From assembly GCF_003031585.1 (NCBI RefSeq), contig NZ_PWAA01000002.1:1-64000 (forward strand): 64,000 bases of DNA, in the 5' to 3' direction. Under the pieces are notes generated by a model. The model worked only from the letters and a program-made list of their open reading frames with translations, made no database searches and was not told the DNA's origin. Both the position numbers and the translations under genes were made by a program. Of the stretch, positions 27,671 through 35,866 are shown piece after piece (the stretch's first letter is position 1; each line of letters opens with the position of its first letter). The stretch comes from Thalassobius sp. I31.1. GTDB lineage: Bacteria; Pseudomonadota; Alphaproteobacteria; Rhodobacterales; Rhodobacteraceae.

Positions 27671-28366
27671 ATGAACAAAATCTATGGTTCTGCGAAAGAA
27701 GCGCTGGACGGCCTCCTGAAAGACGACATGTTCATCGCAGCTGGTGGCTTTGGCCTTTGTGGCATTCCTGAACTGCTGCTGGAAACCATCAAAGAAAGCG
27801 GTGTGAAAGACCTGACATTTGCGTCTAACAACGCTGGCGTAGATGATTTCGGCATCGGCATTCTGCTGCAAACCAAACAGGTCCGTAAGATGATTTCATC
27901 CTACGTCGGTGAGAACGCTGAATTCATGCGTCAGTATCTGTCAGGCGAGCTGGAACTGGAATTCAACCCACAAGGCACGCTGGCCGAACGTATGCGCGCC
28001 GGTGGTGCTGGCATCCCGGGTTTCTACACCAAAACCGGTGTTGGCACTGTGATCGCCGATGGCAAAGAGCACAAAGATTTCGATGGTGAAACCTACATTC
28101 TGGAACGTGGCATTGTTGCGGATCTGGCGATTGTGAAAGCCTGGAAAGCCGATGAACAGGGCAACCTGATTTACCGCAAAACCGCCCGTAACTTTAACCC
28201 GGCGGCTGCGACCTGTGGCAAGATCTGCATCGCGGAAGTCGAAGAAATCGTTCCGACCGGCTCGCTTGACCCTGACCTGATCCACACCCCGGGCATCTAT
28301 GTGCACCGCGTGATCAAAGGCGACCACGAAAAGCGCATTGAACAGCGCACCGTATCCGCCGCTTAA
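27671..28366 (+). CDS. 3-oxoacid CoA-transferase, subunit A
   Basis: The 231-residue alpha subunit belongs to the class I CoA-transferases that move CoA from succinyl-CoA (or another donor) to acetoacetate or related acids. Typical features are the glycine loop MFIAAGGFGLCGIPELL, TFASNNAGVDDFGIGILL, and GTLAERMRAGGAGIPGFYT. I start at the ATG at 27671, with GGAG six bases upstream; an earlier in-frame start gives an unlikely extension of 19 residues. The beta subunit gene follows after 39 bases. Whether acetoacetate or 3-oxoadipate is the acceptor cannot be decided, but the sequence looks most like succinyl-CoA:3-ketoacid transferase. Confidence 0.93.
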   Translation: MNKIYGSAKEALDGLLKDDMFIAAGGFGLCGIPELLLETIKESGVKDLTFASNNAGVDDFGIGILLQTKQVRKMISSYVGENAEFMRQYLSGELELEFNPQGTLAERMRAGGAGIPGFYTKTGVGTVIADGKEHKDFDGETYILERGIVADLAIVKAWKADEQGNLIYRKTARNFNPAAATCGKICIAEVEEIVPTGSLDPDLIHTPGIYVHRVIKGDHEKRIEQRTVSAA

Positions 28367-28405
28367 GCCGTCAGGCACCTGAAGAATTACAGAAAGAGAC
28401 AGAAC

Positions 28406-29032
28406 ATGTGGGATCGTAATCAAATGGCGGCACGCGCCGCGAAGGAACTGCAGGACGGCTGGTATGTGAACCTGGGTATCGGTATTCCAACACTGGTTTC
28501 CAACTATATCCCGGAAGGCGTTGATGTGACGCTGCAGTCTGAAAACGGTATGCTGGGCATGGGCCCTTTCCCGACCGAAGACGCAATTGACGCTGACCTG
28601 ATCAACGCAGGCAAGCAAACCATCACCGAACTCGACCGCACCTCTTACTTCGGCTCAGAGCAAAGCTTTGCCATGATCCGTGGCGGCAAGATCGCTATGG
28701 CGATTCTGGGCGCGATGGAAGTTGCTGAAAACGGTGATCTGGCGAACTGGATGATCCCAAAAAAGCTGGTCAAAGGCATGGGCGGCGCGATGGATCTGGT
28801 GGCTGGCGTTGGCCGCGTGGTTGTGGTCATGGATCACACCAACAAAAAGGGCGAAAGCAAGCTGCTGAAGTCCTGTACCCTGCCGCTGACCGGTCAGGGT
28901 GTTGTCGATATGGTCATCACCAATCTGGGCGTATTCAACGTGGTTGAAGGCGGTCTGGAACTGGTAGAGCTGGCCGAGGGCGTGACCGACGAAGAGATCC
29001 GCGCAGTGACAGAAGCAACCATCGTCAACTAA
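28406..29032 (+). CDS. 3-oxoacid CoA-transferase, subunit B
   Basis: The 208-residue beta subunit holds the catalytic glutamate in SENGMLGMGP near residue 52, which forms the enzyme-CoA thioester. Other conserved parts are NLGIGIPTLVSNY and GGAMDLVAGVGRVVVVMDH. It follows the alpha subunit in one operon and ends at a strong bidirectional terminator. Together the pair feeds ketone bodies or polyhydroxybutyrate-derived acetoacetate into acetyl-CoA. Confidence 0.94.
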   Translation: MWDRNQMAARAAKELQDGWYVNLGIGIPTLVSNYIPEGVDVTLQSENGMLGMGPFPTEDAIDADLINAGKQTITELDRTSYFGSEQSFAMIRGGKIAMAILGAMEVAENGDLANWMIPKKLVKGMGGAMDLVAGVGRVVVVMDHTNKKGESKLLKSCTLPLTGQGVVDMVITNLGVFNVVEGGLELVELAEGVTDEEIRAVTEATIVN

Positions 29033-29044
29033 ACGATACAACTT

Positions 29045-29082
29045 AAAAAGCCGGGGTCATTTCACGTGCCCCCGGCTTTTTT
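29045..29082. terminator. Bidirectional terminator between the CoA-transferase operon and the phnM paralogue
   Basis: A 12-bp stem with A-tract on the left and T-tract on the right (29045-29056 with 29070-29081) works in both directions for the convergent genes on either side. Confidence 0.85.
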
Positions 29083-29088
29083 GTGCGT

Positions 29089-30270
29089 TTATTCGGCGGC
29101 CAGTGACATCGTCCTGGAACCATTCATAAAGCGACGCCCGGCCTCTCCGGTCAGACTGGCAAAACGCCCGCCCGAGATCACGGCTTCGATCTCATGGCTC
29201 TCTTCATGGATCACCAAAAGGTCCGCCCGTTTACCTGGCGCAATTACGCCACGATCATGCATCCCCAGGATTTCAGCCGGGTTCCGCGAAATCAAATCCC
29301 AGGCAGCAGGCAGTTGCATAATTCCCTGATCGACAAGCCGCCAGGCCGCCTGTGCCAGAGCCGGATAGTAGTAATCGGATACCAGCGCGTCACACAGCCC
29401 CTGACGAATAAGTTTCTCTGCAGCGATATTGCCGCTCTGGCTGCCACCACGTACGATATTCGGCGCGCCCATAATCACAGGGTCGCCCATGGCCCTGGCG
29501 GCCTGCGCAGCTTCAACTGTCGTCGGAAATTCAGAGATCTGCGCCCCGATCATACGGAACCGTTCGCGGGTTTCCCCATCCGGATCATCGTGGCTGCCAT
29601 AGGCGATATGCGCCTGATCAAAAGCCGTAGCCAGACGACACAGGTAACGTGGCACCTGTGATGTCTCTTCCAGCGCCTTGTTCACGCAGGCCAGATGTTC
29701 TTCCGGCGATCGTCCGTGCCGCGCAGCCCAATCCGCAAAAACCACGGGGCGTTCGCGGGTCATTTCAACGGCTTCCGGCAAGTGATTGTTGAAAATCACA
29801 TAATCAATGTCAAAATCCTGTACAGCTTTCAGCAGCTGATCCGCATAATCCACCGTATGGGTTTCACAGCGGATCTGTACGCGGATATCCACGGGCAGAT
29901 TGTTTTTTACATCCCGGTGCGCCTGAAGGATTTCCAATGCAAATTCCGGACTGCGCCAGCCGCCTTCCCAGGACCAGCTTTGGGCGAACCAGGCCGTCGT
30001 GACACCGTTTGCCGCGGCATCCCGTGCAGCGGATTTCAGTGCTGGCCGTGCAGGAAACGGGGCCGACGCACGTGGTGCCATATGGCGTTCAAACGCATCC
30101 CCGTGCAGATCAATGATACCTGGAAGGATCACATATCCGGTCAGATCCACCTCGGGCAGCGGCCCACGGGTGAACACCCCATCCGCAATCGCCACAGACC
30201 GTTTCTGCATCTCACCATCGCGCAGAACATTCGCGCCGGTCAGGCGCACAGAAGGAAGATAGTCAGTCAT
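29089..30270 (-). CDS. Divergent PhnM paralogue (amidohydrolase superfamily)
   Basis: This 393-residue amidohydrolase is a clear relative of PhnM, which removes pyrophosphate from alpha-D-ribose 1-methylphosphonate 5-triphosphate. Shared motifs are the metal-binding DLHGDAFERH, GSHDD, EFPTTVEAA, IMGAPNIVRGGSQSGN and SDYYYP. It differs from the canonical copy at 37151 in HGD versus HTD at the metal site and in having NNHLPEA where the other has DHTPGQ, so the substrate may differ. It is downstream of phnF on the same strand (104 bases apart) and thus probably in the PhnF regulon. Confidence 0.8.
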   Translation of the reverse strand: MTDYLPSVRLTGANVLRDGEMQKRSVAIADGVFTRGPLPEVDLTGYVILPGIIDLHGDAFERHMAPRASAPFPARPALKSAARDAAANGVTTAWFAQSWSWEGGWRSPEFALEILQAHRDVKNNLPVDIRVQIRCETHTVDYADQLLKAVQDFDIDYVIFNNHLPEAVEMTRERPVVFADWAARHGRSPEEHLACVNKALEETSQVPRYLCRLATAFDQAHIAYGSHDDPDGETRERFRMIGAQISEFPTTVEAAQAARAMGDPVIMGAPNIVRGGSQSGNIAAEKLIRQGLCDALVSDYYYPALAQAAWRLVDQGIMQLPAAWDLISRNPAEILGMHDRGVIAPGKRADLLVIHEESHEIEAVISGGRFASLTGEAGRRFMNGSRTMSLAAE

Positions 30271-30374
30271 CAGTTTAACCCGCCTCAGAAAAAATAAACA
30301 ATGCCGGTCAAAGCACCGGATTCGCTCTTCTTCCCAGGAGGTAACTGAAGTTTATTGCACTTGCGTGACAGGTT

Positions 30375-31115
30375 TCAGATCAGGTTGTCCACGCTCAGGG
30401 TCACCCGATCCCCGGCAAAACATGTTGTTCCGAATTCAATCGGCGCGCCCTGCGGATCCACATTCACGCCCCGGCTGCGCAGGATCGGCGCGCCCTCTGG
30501 CAGGCGCAGATGCCCCGCCCGGATCGCATCGGCCCGAATGGCGGTCAGCTGCGTCCAGGCCCGGGTGTAATCCGCAATTCCGGCTTGCTGAAATCCGTAG
30601 GTAATGGAGGGATTGCGCGCAATATCATTGAGGATATCCGGGAACCGTTCTGCCGGAAACACAGAGGTAAACCATGAAATCGGCGTGCCATCTGCGGTAC
30701 TGACTGCCTCAAACAGCTGCACATAACTGCCAGGCGGTAGCTTCAGTGCCTCCAGTTCCCGGGAATCTGCCAAACGGGTTTCAAGCGACAGGATTTGCTT
30801 GCCCGGTGCCTGTCCCGCCGCCAGAAGATTCTGATGATAACGCACACGCTTGCCAATCGGATACACCGTTGGCGCATGGGTCACAAACACACCGGCCCCG
30901 CGTCGGGAATGGGTGATGCCTGCGTCTGAAAGTTCCGAAATCGCCCGACGGACCGTATGACGATTCACCCCGAAACGCGCAGACAGTGAGGCCTCCGTTG
31001 GCAGTTTATCCCCGGGTGCATATCGCCCCCCCGAGATTTCATCCGACAGCGACTGGTAAATCACTTTCCACATCGGCACTCGTTTCACTGTCCCGGTCTG
31101 ATCTGTTTCTGACAT
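30375..31115 (-). CDS. phnF: GntR-family transcriptional regulator of the phosphonate genes (PhnF type)
   Basis: The 246-residue regulator has an N-terminal winged helix (KLPTEASLSARFGVNRHTV near residues 40-60) and a C-terminal UTRA ligand-binding domain of the HutC/PhnF subfamily. I place the start at the ATG at 31115, with GGGAGGTGA directly upstream, instead of an ATG 13 codons earlier. It is divergent from phnG. A palindrome at 31217-31244 in the shared intergenic region is its likely binding site. PhnF proteins generally repress the C-P lyase genes. Confidence 0.9.
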   Translation of the reverse strand: MSETDQTGTVKRVPMWKVIYQSLSDEISGGRYAPGDKLPTEASLSARFGVNRHTVRRAISELSDAGITHSRRGAGVFVTHAPTVYPIGKRVRYHQNLLAAGQAPGKQILSLETRLADSRELEALKLPPGSYVQLFEAVSTADGTPISWFTSVFPAERFPDILNDIARNPSITYGFQQAGIADYTRAWTQLTAIRADAIRAGHLRLPEGAPILRSRGVNVDPQGAPIEFGTTCFAGDRVTLSVDNLI

Positions 31116-31216
31116 GCCTGTGTCACCTCCCTGACATAACGGCCGGACTGTCATGAAAGTTTCACCAAAAACCAGTCAGAAGCCTCTTGCCAGACTCAGG
31201 GTGAATCGCTCATGAT

Positions 31217-31244
31217 TTGTCTAGTTGTATAGAATAATAGACAA
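31217..31244. promoter_or_regulatory. Probable PhnF operator
   Basis: TTGTCTA (31217-31223) and TAGACAA (31238-31244) form a perfect inverted repeat with 14 bases between them, and an internal TTGTATAG half-site at 31225-31232 overlaps the left part. The element lies in the 168-base region between phnF and phnG, 40 bases before the phnG start. GntR regulators of this subfamily bind such TTGTxTAGACAA-like palindromes; the assignment here is by position. Confidence 0.65.
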
Positions 31245-31283
31245 CTTCGCAATATGTCTGTTCCACCCGAAAGGATAACCCGG

Positions 31284-31742
31284 ATGACCACGGTGACGAT
31301 CGAAAACAAGGCCCGCAAAGCCTGGATGAGCCTTCTGGCCAAAGCGCCCCCCGCGCGTCTGAAAGAGCTTTGGGACATCAGCAGCTTCAGTGCGCTGAAA
31401 GCGGAACTGCTGCGCGCACCGGAAGCCGGCGCAATGATGGTTCAGGGCCGCATGGGCGGAACAGGTGCCGCCTTCAATCTCGGTGAAATGACGGTCACCC
31501 GCTGCACGCTGAAACTGTCTTGTGGCACAACCGGGCATTCCATGGTGCAGGGCCGCGATAAGCAGCACGCCCGAATTGCAGCCATAGCAGACGCATTGAT
31601 GCAAACAGATCAGGCAACGGATGTTCAGGATGAAATTCTGGGTCACCTTGCAGCGGAAGCCGGAGCACAAGCCGCGATGCGTGCCGCCAAAGCTGCCGGA
31701 ACAAAGGTTGAATTCTTCACCATGGTACGGGGAGAAGACTGA
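31284..31742 (+). CDS. phnG: C-P lyase core subunit PhnG
   Basis: The 152-residue subunit belongs to the PhnG2H2I2J2 core complex that attaches phosphonate to the ribose of ATP in place of adenine. The sequence WMSLLAKAPPARLKELW and the MGGTGAAFNLGEMTVTRC segment are characteristic. I prefer the ATG at 31284 with GAAAGGA eight bases upstream; an in-frame ATG ten codons earlier lies within the operator region. The stop overlaps the phnH start (TGATG). Confidence 0.92.
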   Translation: MTTVTIENKARKAWMSLLAKAPPARLKELWDISSFSALKAELLRAPEAGAMMVQGRMGGTGAAFNLGEMTVTRCTLKLSCGTTGHSMVQGRDKQHARIAAIADALMQTDQATDVQDEILGHLAAEAGAQAAMRAAKAAGTKVEFFTMVRGED

Positions 31743-32314
31743 TGCGCGATGAGATGATCTTTGAGGGCGGATTTTCTGATGTCAGCCGGGACTCTGCCCG
31801 CGCTTTCCGGTCTGCCATGAATGCCATGGCCCATCCCGGGCGAAAATTTGACCTGACAGGCGCAAAGCCCCCTGCGCCCCTTTCTGAGGCAACGGCTGGC
31901 TTGCTGCTGGGGCTTGCAGATGCCAACACCTCTGTATTTCTGGTCGGCGAACATGACACGGATATAATCCGGGGCTGGATCACCTTTCACACAGGTGCAG
32001 CCCTGGCAAACACACCTGATGAGGCCTCTTTTACATTGGGAACATGGGATGCTCTGCTCCCCCTGAGACAATGGCCTGTCGGCAACGCAGAGTATCCTGA
32101 TCGCTCAGCAACCCTGATTGTAGAATTCGCCGATGATGGGGAAAACGCACGTCTGTCCGGACCCGGCATTCAGACCCACCAGGACTGCGCCCTGCCCGCA
32201 ATTACACCATTCCGGCACAATTCCGCGCTATTCCCCCTGGGGCTTGATTTTTACTTCTGTCAGGGCAGCACATTGCGCGCCCTGCCCCGCAGCACAAAAG
32301 TGGAGGCAATCTGA
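31742..32314 (+). CDS. phnH: C-P lyase core subunit PhnH
   Basis: The 190-residue protein matches PhnH, a dimeric PLP-transferase-fold subunit without cofactor. The N-terminal FSDVSRDSARAFRSAMNAMA with HPG following is a family signature, and QDCALPAITPFRHNSALFPLG lies near the end. It is translationally coupled to both phnG and phnI through one-base overlaps, in line with equal stoichiometry in the complex. Confidence 0.93.
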   Translation: MRDEMIFEGGFSDVSRDSARAFRSAMNAMAHPGRKFDLTGAKPPAPLSEATAGLLLGLADANTSVFLVGEHDTDIIRGWITFHTGAALANTPDEASFTLGTWDALLPLRQWPVGNAEYPDRSATLIVEFADDGENARLSGPGIQTHQDCALPAITPFRHNSALFPLGLDFYFCQGSTLRALPRSTKVEAI

Positions 32315-33429
32315 TGTATGTTGCCGTAAAAGGAGGCGAACGCGCCATTGACGCCGCCCATGACTGGCTGGCGGAAGAACGCCGCGGCCTGCATGAGATT
32401 GCAGAACTGTCAATTGCGCAGATCCGCGAACAGCTGGCACTTGCGGTCAATCGCGTCATGGCGGAAGGCTCGCTTTATGATCCGGATCTTGCGGCGCTCG
32501 CAATCAAACAAGCGCGTGGTGACCTGATCGAGGCGATTTTCCTGATCCGTGCCTATCGCACCACCCTGCCACGTTTCGGATCAAGCCTGCCGGTGGAAAC
32601 CGATCACATGGCCTGCTCACGCCGGATCTCCGCAACCTTCAAGGATGCGCCGGGTGGCCAGATCCTGGGGCCAACATTCGACTATACGCACCGTCTTCTC
32701 GATTTCACGCTGATGGCAGAGGGCCTGCCCGCTGCCGCGCCGGGTTCAGGGGCCCCTGAAGGGGTCACTTCACCCGGCGCCCCGTCCCCTGAAATGCCGC
32801 GCATTACGGACTTTCTGAACAGGGACGGGTTGATCCAGGAAGAACATCCGGGTGAGGAAACCCCGCCCGATCTGACCCGTGAACCTCTTGAATTCCCCGC
32901 GAACCGCGCCCTGCGTCTGCAGGCAATCACACGGGGCGATGAAGGTTTCATCCTCGGCATGGCCTATTCCACACAACGGGGGTATGGCCGCAACCACCCC
33001 TTTGTGGGCGAGTTGCGCATTGGCACTGTCTCTGTCGAAACGGAAATCCCCGAACTTGGGTTCTCCATCGCAATCGGGGACATCGAGCTGACGGAATGCG
33101 AAACCGTCAACCAGTTCACCGGCTCAAAAACCGAGCCTCCGCAATTCACGCGTGGCTATGGCCTCACCTTCGGGCATACGGAACGCAAAGCGATTTCCAT
33201 GGCACTTGTCGACCGCGCCCTGCGTTGGGAAGAACTGGGCGAGGACAATGCAGGCGTGCCGGCACAGGACGAAGAATTTGTGCTGTCCCATTCCGACAAC
33301 ATCCAGGGCACCGGATTCCTTGAGCACATCAAGCTGCCTCACTATGTCGACTTTCAGTCTGAACTGGAACTCATCCGAAAATTGCGGACTGAGGCACAGG
33401 CCGCAATGCATCAGGAGGCGGCAGAATAA
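32314..33429 (+). CDS. phnI: C-P lyase core subunit PhnI (nucleosidase component)
   Basis: The 371-residue PhnI replaces adenine of ATP by methylphosphonate together with PhnG, PhnH and PhnL. It opens with the conserved MYVAVKGGERAIDAAHDWL and contains QLALAVNRVMAEGSLYD and GYGRNHPFVGELR. The family length (about 360) is met. GGAGG lies before the start. Unlike most clusters, its stop is not next to phnJ: its TAATG overlap leads into an 18-codon ORF that in turn overlaps phnJ. Confidence 0.95.
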   Translation: MYVAVKGGERAIDAAHDWLAEERRGLHEIAELSIAQIREQLALAVNRVMAEGSLYDPDLAALAIKQARGDLIEAIFLIRAYRTTLPRFGSSLPVETDHMACSRRISATFKDAPGGQILGPTFDYTHRLLDFTLMAEGLPAAAPGSGAPEGVTSPGAPSPEMPRITDFLNRDGLIQEEHPGEETPPDLTREPLEFPANRALRLQAITRGDEGFILGMAYSTQRGYGRNHPFVGELRIGTVSVETEIPELGFSIAIGDIELTECETVNQFTGSKTEPPQFTRGYGLTFGHTERKAISMALVDRALRWEELGEDNAGVPAQDEEFVLSHSDNIQGTGFLEHIKLPHYVDFQSELELIRKLRTEAQAAMHQEAAE

Positions 33430-33485
33430 TGTCCGTCATCAACCTTTTTGTCGCTGATAAAACATACTCCGCAGGGGTGAAATAA
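33429..33485 (+). CDS. 18-codon minigene between phnI and phnJ
   Basis: An ATG shared with the phnI stop (TAATG) opens an 18-codon frame, MSVINLFVADKTYSAGVK, whose TAA overlaps the phnJ ATG in the same way. An AGGAGG (33413-33418) lies ten bases upstream of it, and the phnJ ribosome site AGGGGTGA lies inside it. The frame therefore bridges translation from phnI to phnJ. The peptide has no recognisable motif. It may be a translational coupler rather than a functional protein. Confidence 0.5.
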   Translation: MSVINLFVADKTYSAGVK

Positions 33486-34354
33486 TGTCTGACTACAACT
33501 TCGCTTATCTCGACGAGCAGACCAAACGTATGATCCGTCGTGCCCTGCTCAAAGCCCTGGCTATTCCTGGCTACCAAGTACCTTTCGCCAGCCGCGAAAT
33601 GCCTATGCCTTACGGCTGGGGCACTGGCGGGGTGCAGGTCTCTGCCGCCACACTAACCCCGGAAGACACGTTCAAAGTCATCGACCAGGGCGCAGATGAC
33701 ACGACAAACGCCATCTCGATCCGCAAATTCTTTGAGAAAACCGCAGAAGTGGCGACTTCGGAAAAAACGGAAGAAGCCACGATCATTCAAACCCGCCACC
33801 GCATCCCGGAAACGGACCTGCAGGAAGGTCAGATCCTCGTCTATCAGGTGCCCATTCCCGAACCTCTGCGCTTCCTGGAACCCCGCGAAACTGAAACCCG
33901 GCGCATGCATGCGCTGGAAGATTACGGCCTTATGCATGTGAAGCTTTATGAAGATATCGCGCGCCACGGGGCCATTGCCACGGCCTATGCTTACCCGGTC
34001 ATGGTGCAGGATCGTTACGTCATGGATCCGTCCCCGATCCCGAAGTTTGATAACCCAAAGATGGAAATGGCGGCCATTCAGTTGTTTGGTGCGGGCCGGG
34101 AACAGCGCATCTATGCCTTACCGCCCTACACGAAAGTTGTCAGTCTTGATTTCGAAGATCATCCGTTTGACCCAAGCAAAGCCGAACACCCCTGCGCGCT
34201 GTGTGGCGCGGAAGACAGCTACCTTGATGAGGTGATCACCGACGATCAGGGCACACGCATGTATGTCTGCTCTGACACGGATTACTGCGAAAGTCGCCGC
34301 GCCACAGGCCATATCGGCACCGAGGGCACCCAACCAGAGGAGGTCTTCGCATGA
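33485..34354 (+). CDS. phnJ: C-P lyase PhnJ (radical SAM enzyme)
   Basis: The 289-residue PhnJ breaks the C-P bond of ribose 1-methylphosphonate 5-phosphate, releasing methane from methylphosphonate. The unusual iron-sulfur motif is intact: Cys 237 and 240 (CALC), then 21 residues, Cys 262, five residues, Cys 268 (CX2CX21CX5C). The N-terminal FAYLDEQTKRMIRRALLKA and the MPMPYGWGTGG segment are conserved. The stop overlaps the phnK start (ATGA). Confidence 0.97.
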   Translation: MSDYNFAYLDEQTKRMIRRALLKALAIPGYQVPFASREMPMPYGWGTGGVQVSAATLTPEDTFKVIDQGADDTTNAISIRKFFEKTAEVATSEKTEEATIIQTRHRIPETDLQEGQILVYQVPIPEPLRFLEPRETETRRMHALEDYGLMHVKLYEDIARHGAIATAYAYPVMVQDRYVMDPSPIPKFDNPKMEMAAIQLFGAGREQRIYALPPYTKVVSLDFEDHPFDPSKAEHPCALCGAEDSYLDEVITDDQGTRMYVCSDTDYCESRRATGHIGTEGTQPEEVFA

Positions 34355-35121
34355 CCCCGCTTCTTTCTGTTAAAAACATCGAAAAACGTTATGGCACGCG
34401 TATTGGCTGCACCGGTGTAAACTTCGATCTGTTCCCGGGCGAAGTCATGGGTATCGTCGGGGAATCCGGCTCTGGTAAATCGACCCTGCTGAATTGCCTG
34501 GCCGGTCACCTGGCCCCGGATCAGGGCAGTGTCACCTATGACCGCACCTCCACCGGCCCCGTTGACACAGTTACCATGGCCGAGGCTGAACGCCGGATGC
34601 TGTCGCGCACCGAATGGGCTTTTGTGCATCAGAACCCGCGGGATGGATTGCGCATGGGGGTTTCCGCGGGGGGCAATGTTGGTGAACGTCTTATGGCTGT
34701 CGGCGCGCGTCACTACGGCGATATTCGCGAAATATCCACCGACTGGCTGGGACGTGTCGAAATCGCGGATAGCCGCATTGATGACCGCCCTTCTGCCTTT
34801 TCCGGCGGCATGCAACAGCGCCTGCAAATCGCGCGCAACCTGGTCACCGGCCCCCGTCTGGTCTTTATGGATGAACCCACCGGCGGGCTTGATGTTTCCG
34901 TACAAGCCCGTTTGCTGGACCTGTTGCGGGGGCTCGTGCGAGAAATGGGTCTATCAGCCATCATCGTGACCCATGATCTTGCAGTTGTGCGTCTGTTGGC
35001 AGACCGATTGATGGTGATGAAAGATGGCAATGTGATTGAACAGGGGCTGACCGATCAGGTTCTCGATGACCCACAGGCGGCCTATACACAATTGCTCGTC
35101 AGCTCGGTTCTGCAGGTGTGA
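34351..35121 (+). CDS. phnK: C-P lyase ATP-binding subunit PhnK
   Basis: The 256-residue ABC-type ATPase docks on the C-P lyase core complex and is not part of a transporter. It has Walker A GESGSGKST, signature FSGGMQQRL, Walker B LVFMDEPTGGLD and the switch histidine in IVTHDLAVVR. GAGGAGG precedes the ATG, which overlaps the phnJ stop. A 61-base gap leads to phnL. Confidence 0.95.
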   Translation: MTPLLSVKNIEKRYGTRIGCTGVNFDLFPGEVMGIVGESGSGKSTLLNCLAGHLAPDQGSVTYDRTSTGPVDTVTMAEAERRMLSRTEWAFVHQNPRDGLRMGVSAGGNVGERLMAVGARHYGDIREISTDWLGRVEIADSRIDDRPSAFSGGMQQRLQIARNLVTGPRLVFMDEPTGGLDVSVQARLLDLLRGLVREMGLSAIIVTHDLAVVRLLADRLMVMKDGNVIEQGLTDQVLDDPQAAYTQLLVSSVLQV

Positions 35122-35182
35122 TCATGGCATTTTCATCTTTCCCCAAATACTCAAATTCCGCGCGTTCCACGGGAGACACCCA

Positions 35183-35866
35183 ATGATCCGGATCGAAAAC
35201 CTTTCAAAGTCCTTCGTTTTGCACAACCAGGGCAGCGCGACCATTCCTGTCATGAAAGACGCGCAGCTGTCCGTGGCGCCGGGCGAATGCATCGCCCTGA
35301 CAGGCGTTTCCGGTGCTGGCAAATCCACGCTCATGCGGATGATTTACGGCAACTATCTGGCCAATACCGGGCGCATCATGGTCGGGGATGTGGATGTCGC
35401 CACCGCCCAGCCGCGCGAAATCATTTCGCTGCGGCGCGAAACCCTGGGCTATGTCAGCCAGTTCCTGCGGGTTGTCCCCCGTGTCGCAACAATGGATGTG
35501 GTGGCAGAGCCCTTACTGGCGATCGGAACCCCAGCAGATCAGGCCCGCGACAAGGCTTGCAGCTTGCTGAAGATGCTGAACATTCCGGAGCGGCTCTGGT
35601 CGCTGTCACCCACGACGTTTTCCGGTGGCGAACAACAGCGGGTGAACATCGCCCGTGGCTTTGCTCATGACTACCCCGCGCTTCTGCTGGATGAACCGAC
35701 CGCCAGCCTTGATGCGAAAAACCGCGAAGTCGTACTGTCGCTGATTGAAGCCGCCAAAACCCGTGGGGCAGCGATTATCGGGATCTTCCATGATGAGGCC
35801 GCCCGTGACCGGGTGTGTGACCGTGAAGTGGACGTGACAGGTTTCACCCCACAAAGGGCGGCATAA
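35183..35866 (+). CDS. phnL: C-P lyase ATP-binding subunit PhnL
   Basis: The 227-residue second ABC-type ATPase assists PhnGHI in the nucleosidase step. It has Walker A GVSGAGKST, signature FSGGEQQRV and Walker B ALLLDEPTASLD. I start at the ATG at 35183 (MIRIENLSKSFVLHN), which has GGGAG seven bases upstream and matches the family start; an upstream in-frame start would overlap phnK. The stop is shared with the phnN start (TAATG). Confidence 0.95.
   Translation: MIRIENLSKSFVLHNQGSATIPVMKDAQLSVAPGECIALTGVSGAGKSTLMRMIYGNYLANTGRIMVGDVDVATAQPREIISLRRETLGYVSQFLRVVPRVATMDVVAEPLLAIGTPADQARDKACSLLKMLNIPERLWSLSPTTFSGGEQQRVNIARGFAHDYPALLLDEPTASLDAKNREVVLSLIEAAKTRGAAIIGIFHDEAARDRVCDREVDVTGFTPQRAA

Noticed and set aside
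34351-35866. PhnK and PhnL considered as ATPases of an ABC transporter
   Set aside because: No permease or binding-protein gene accompanies them, and their sequence and position match the C-P lyase complex ATPases.
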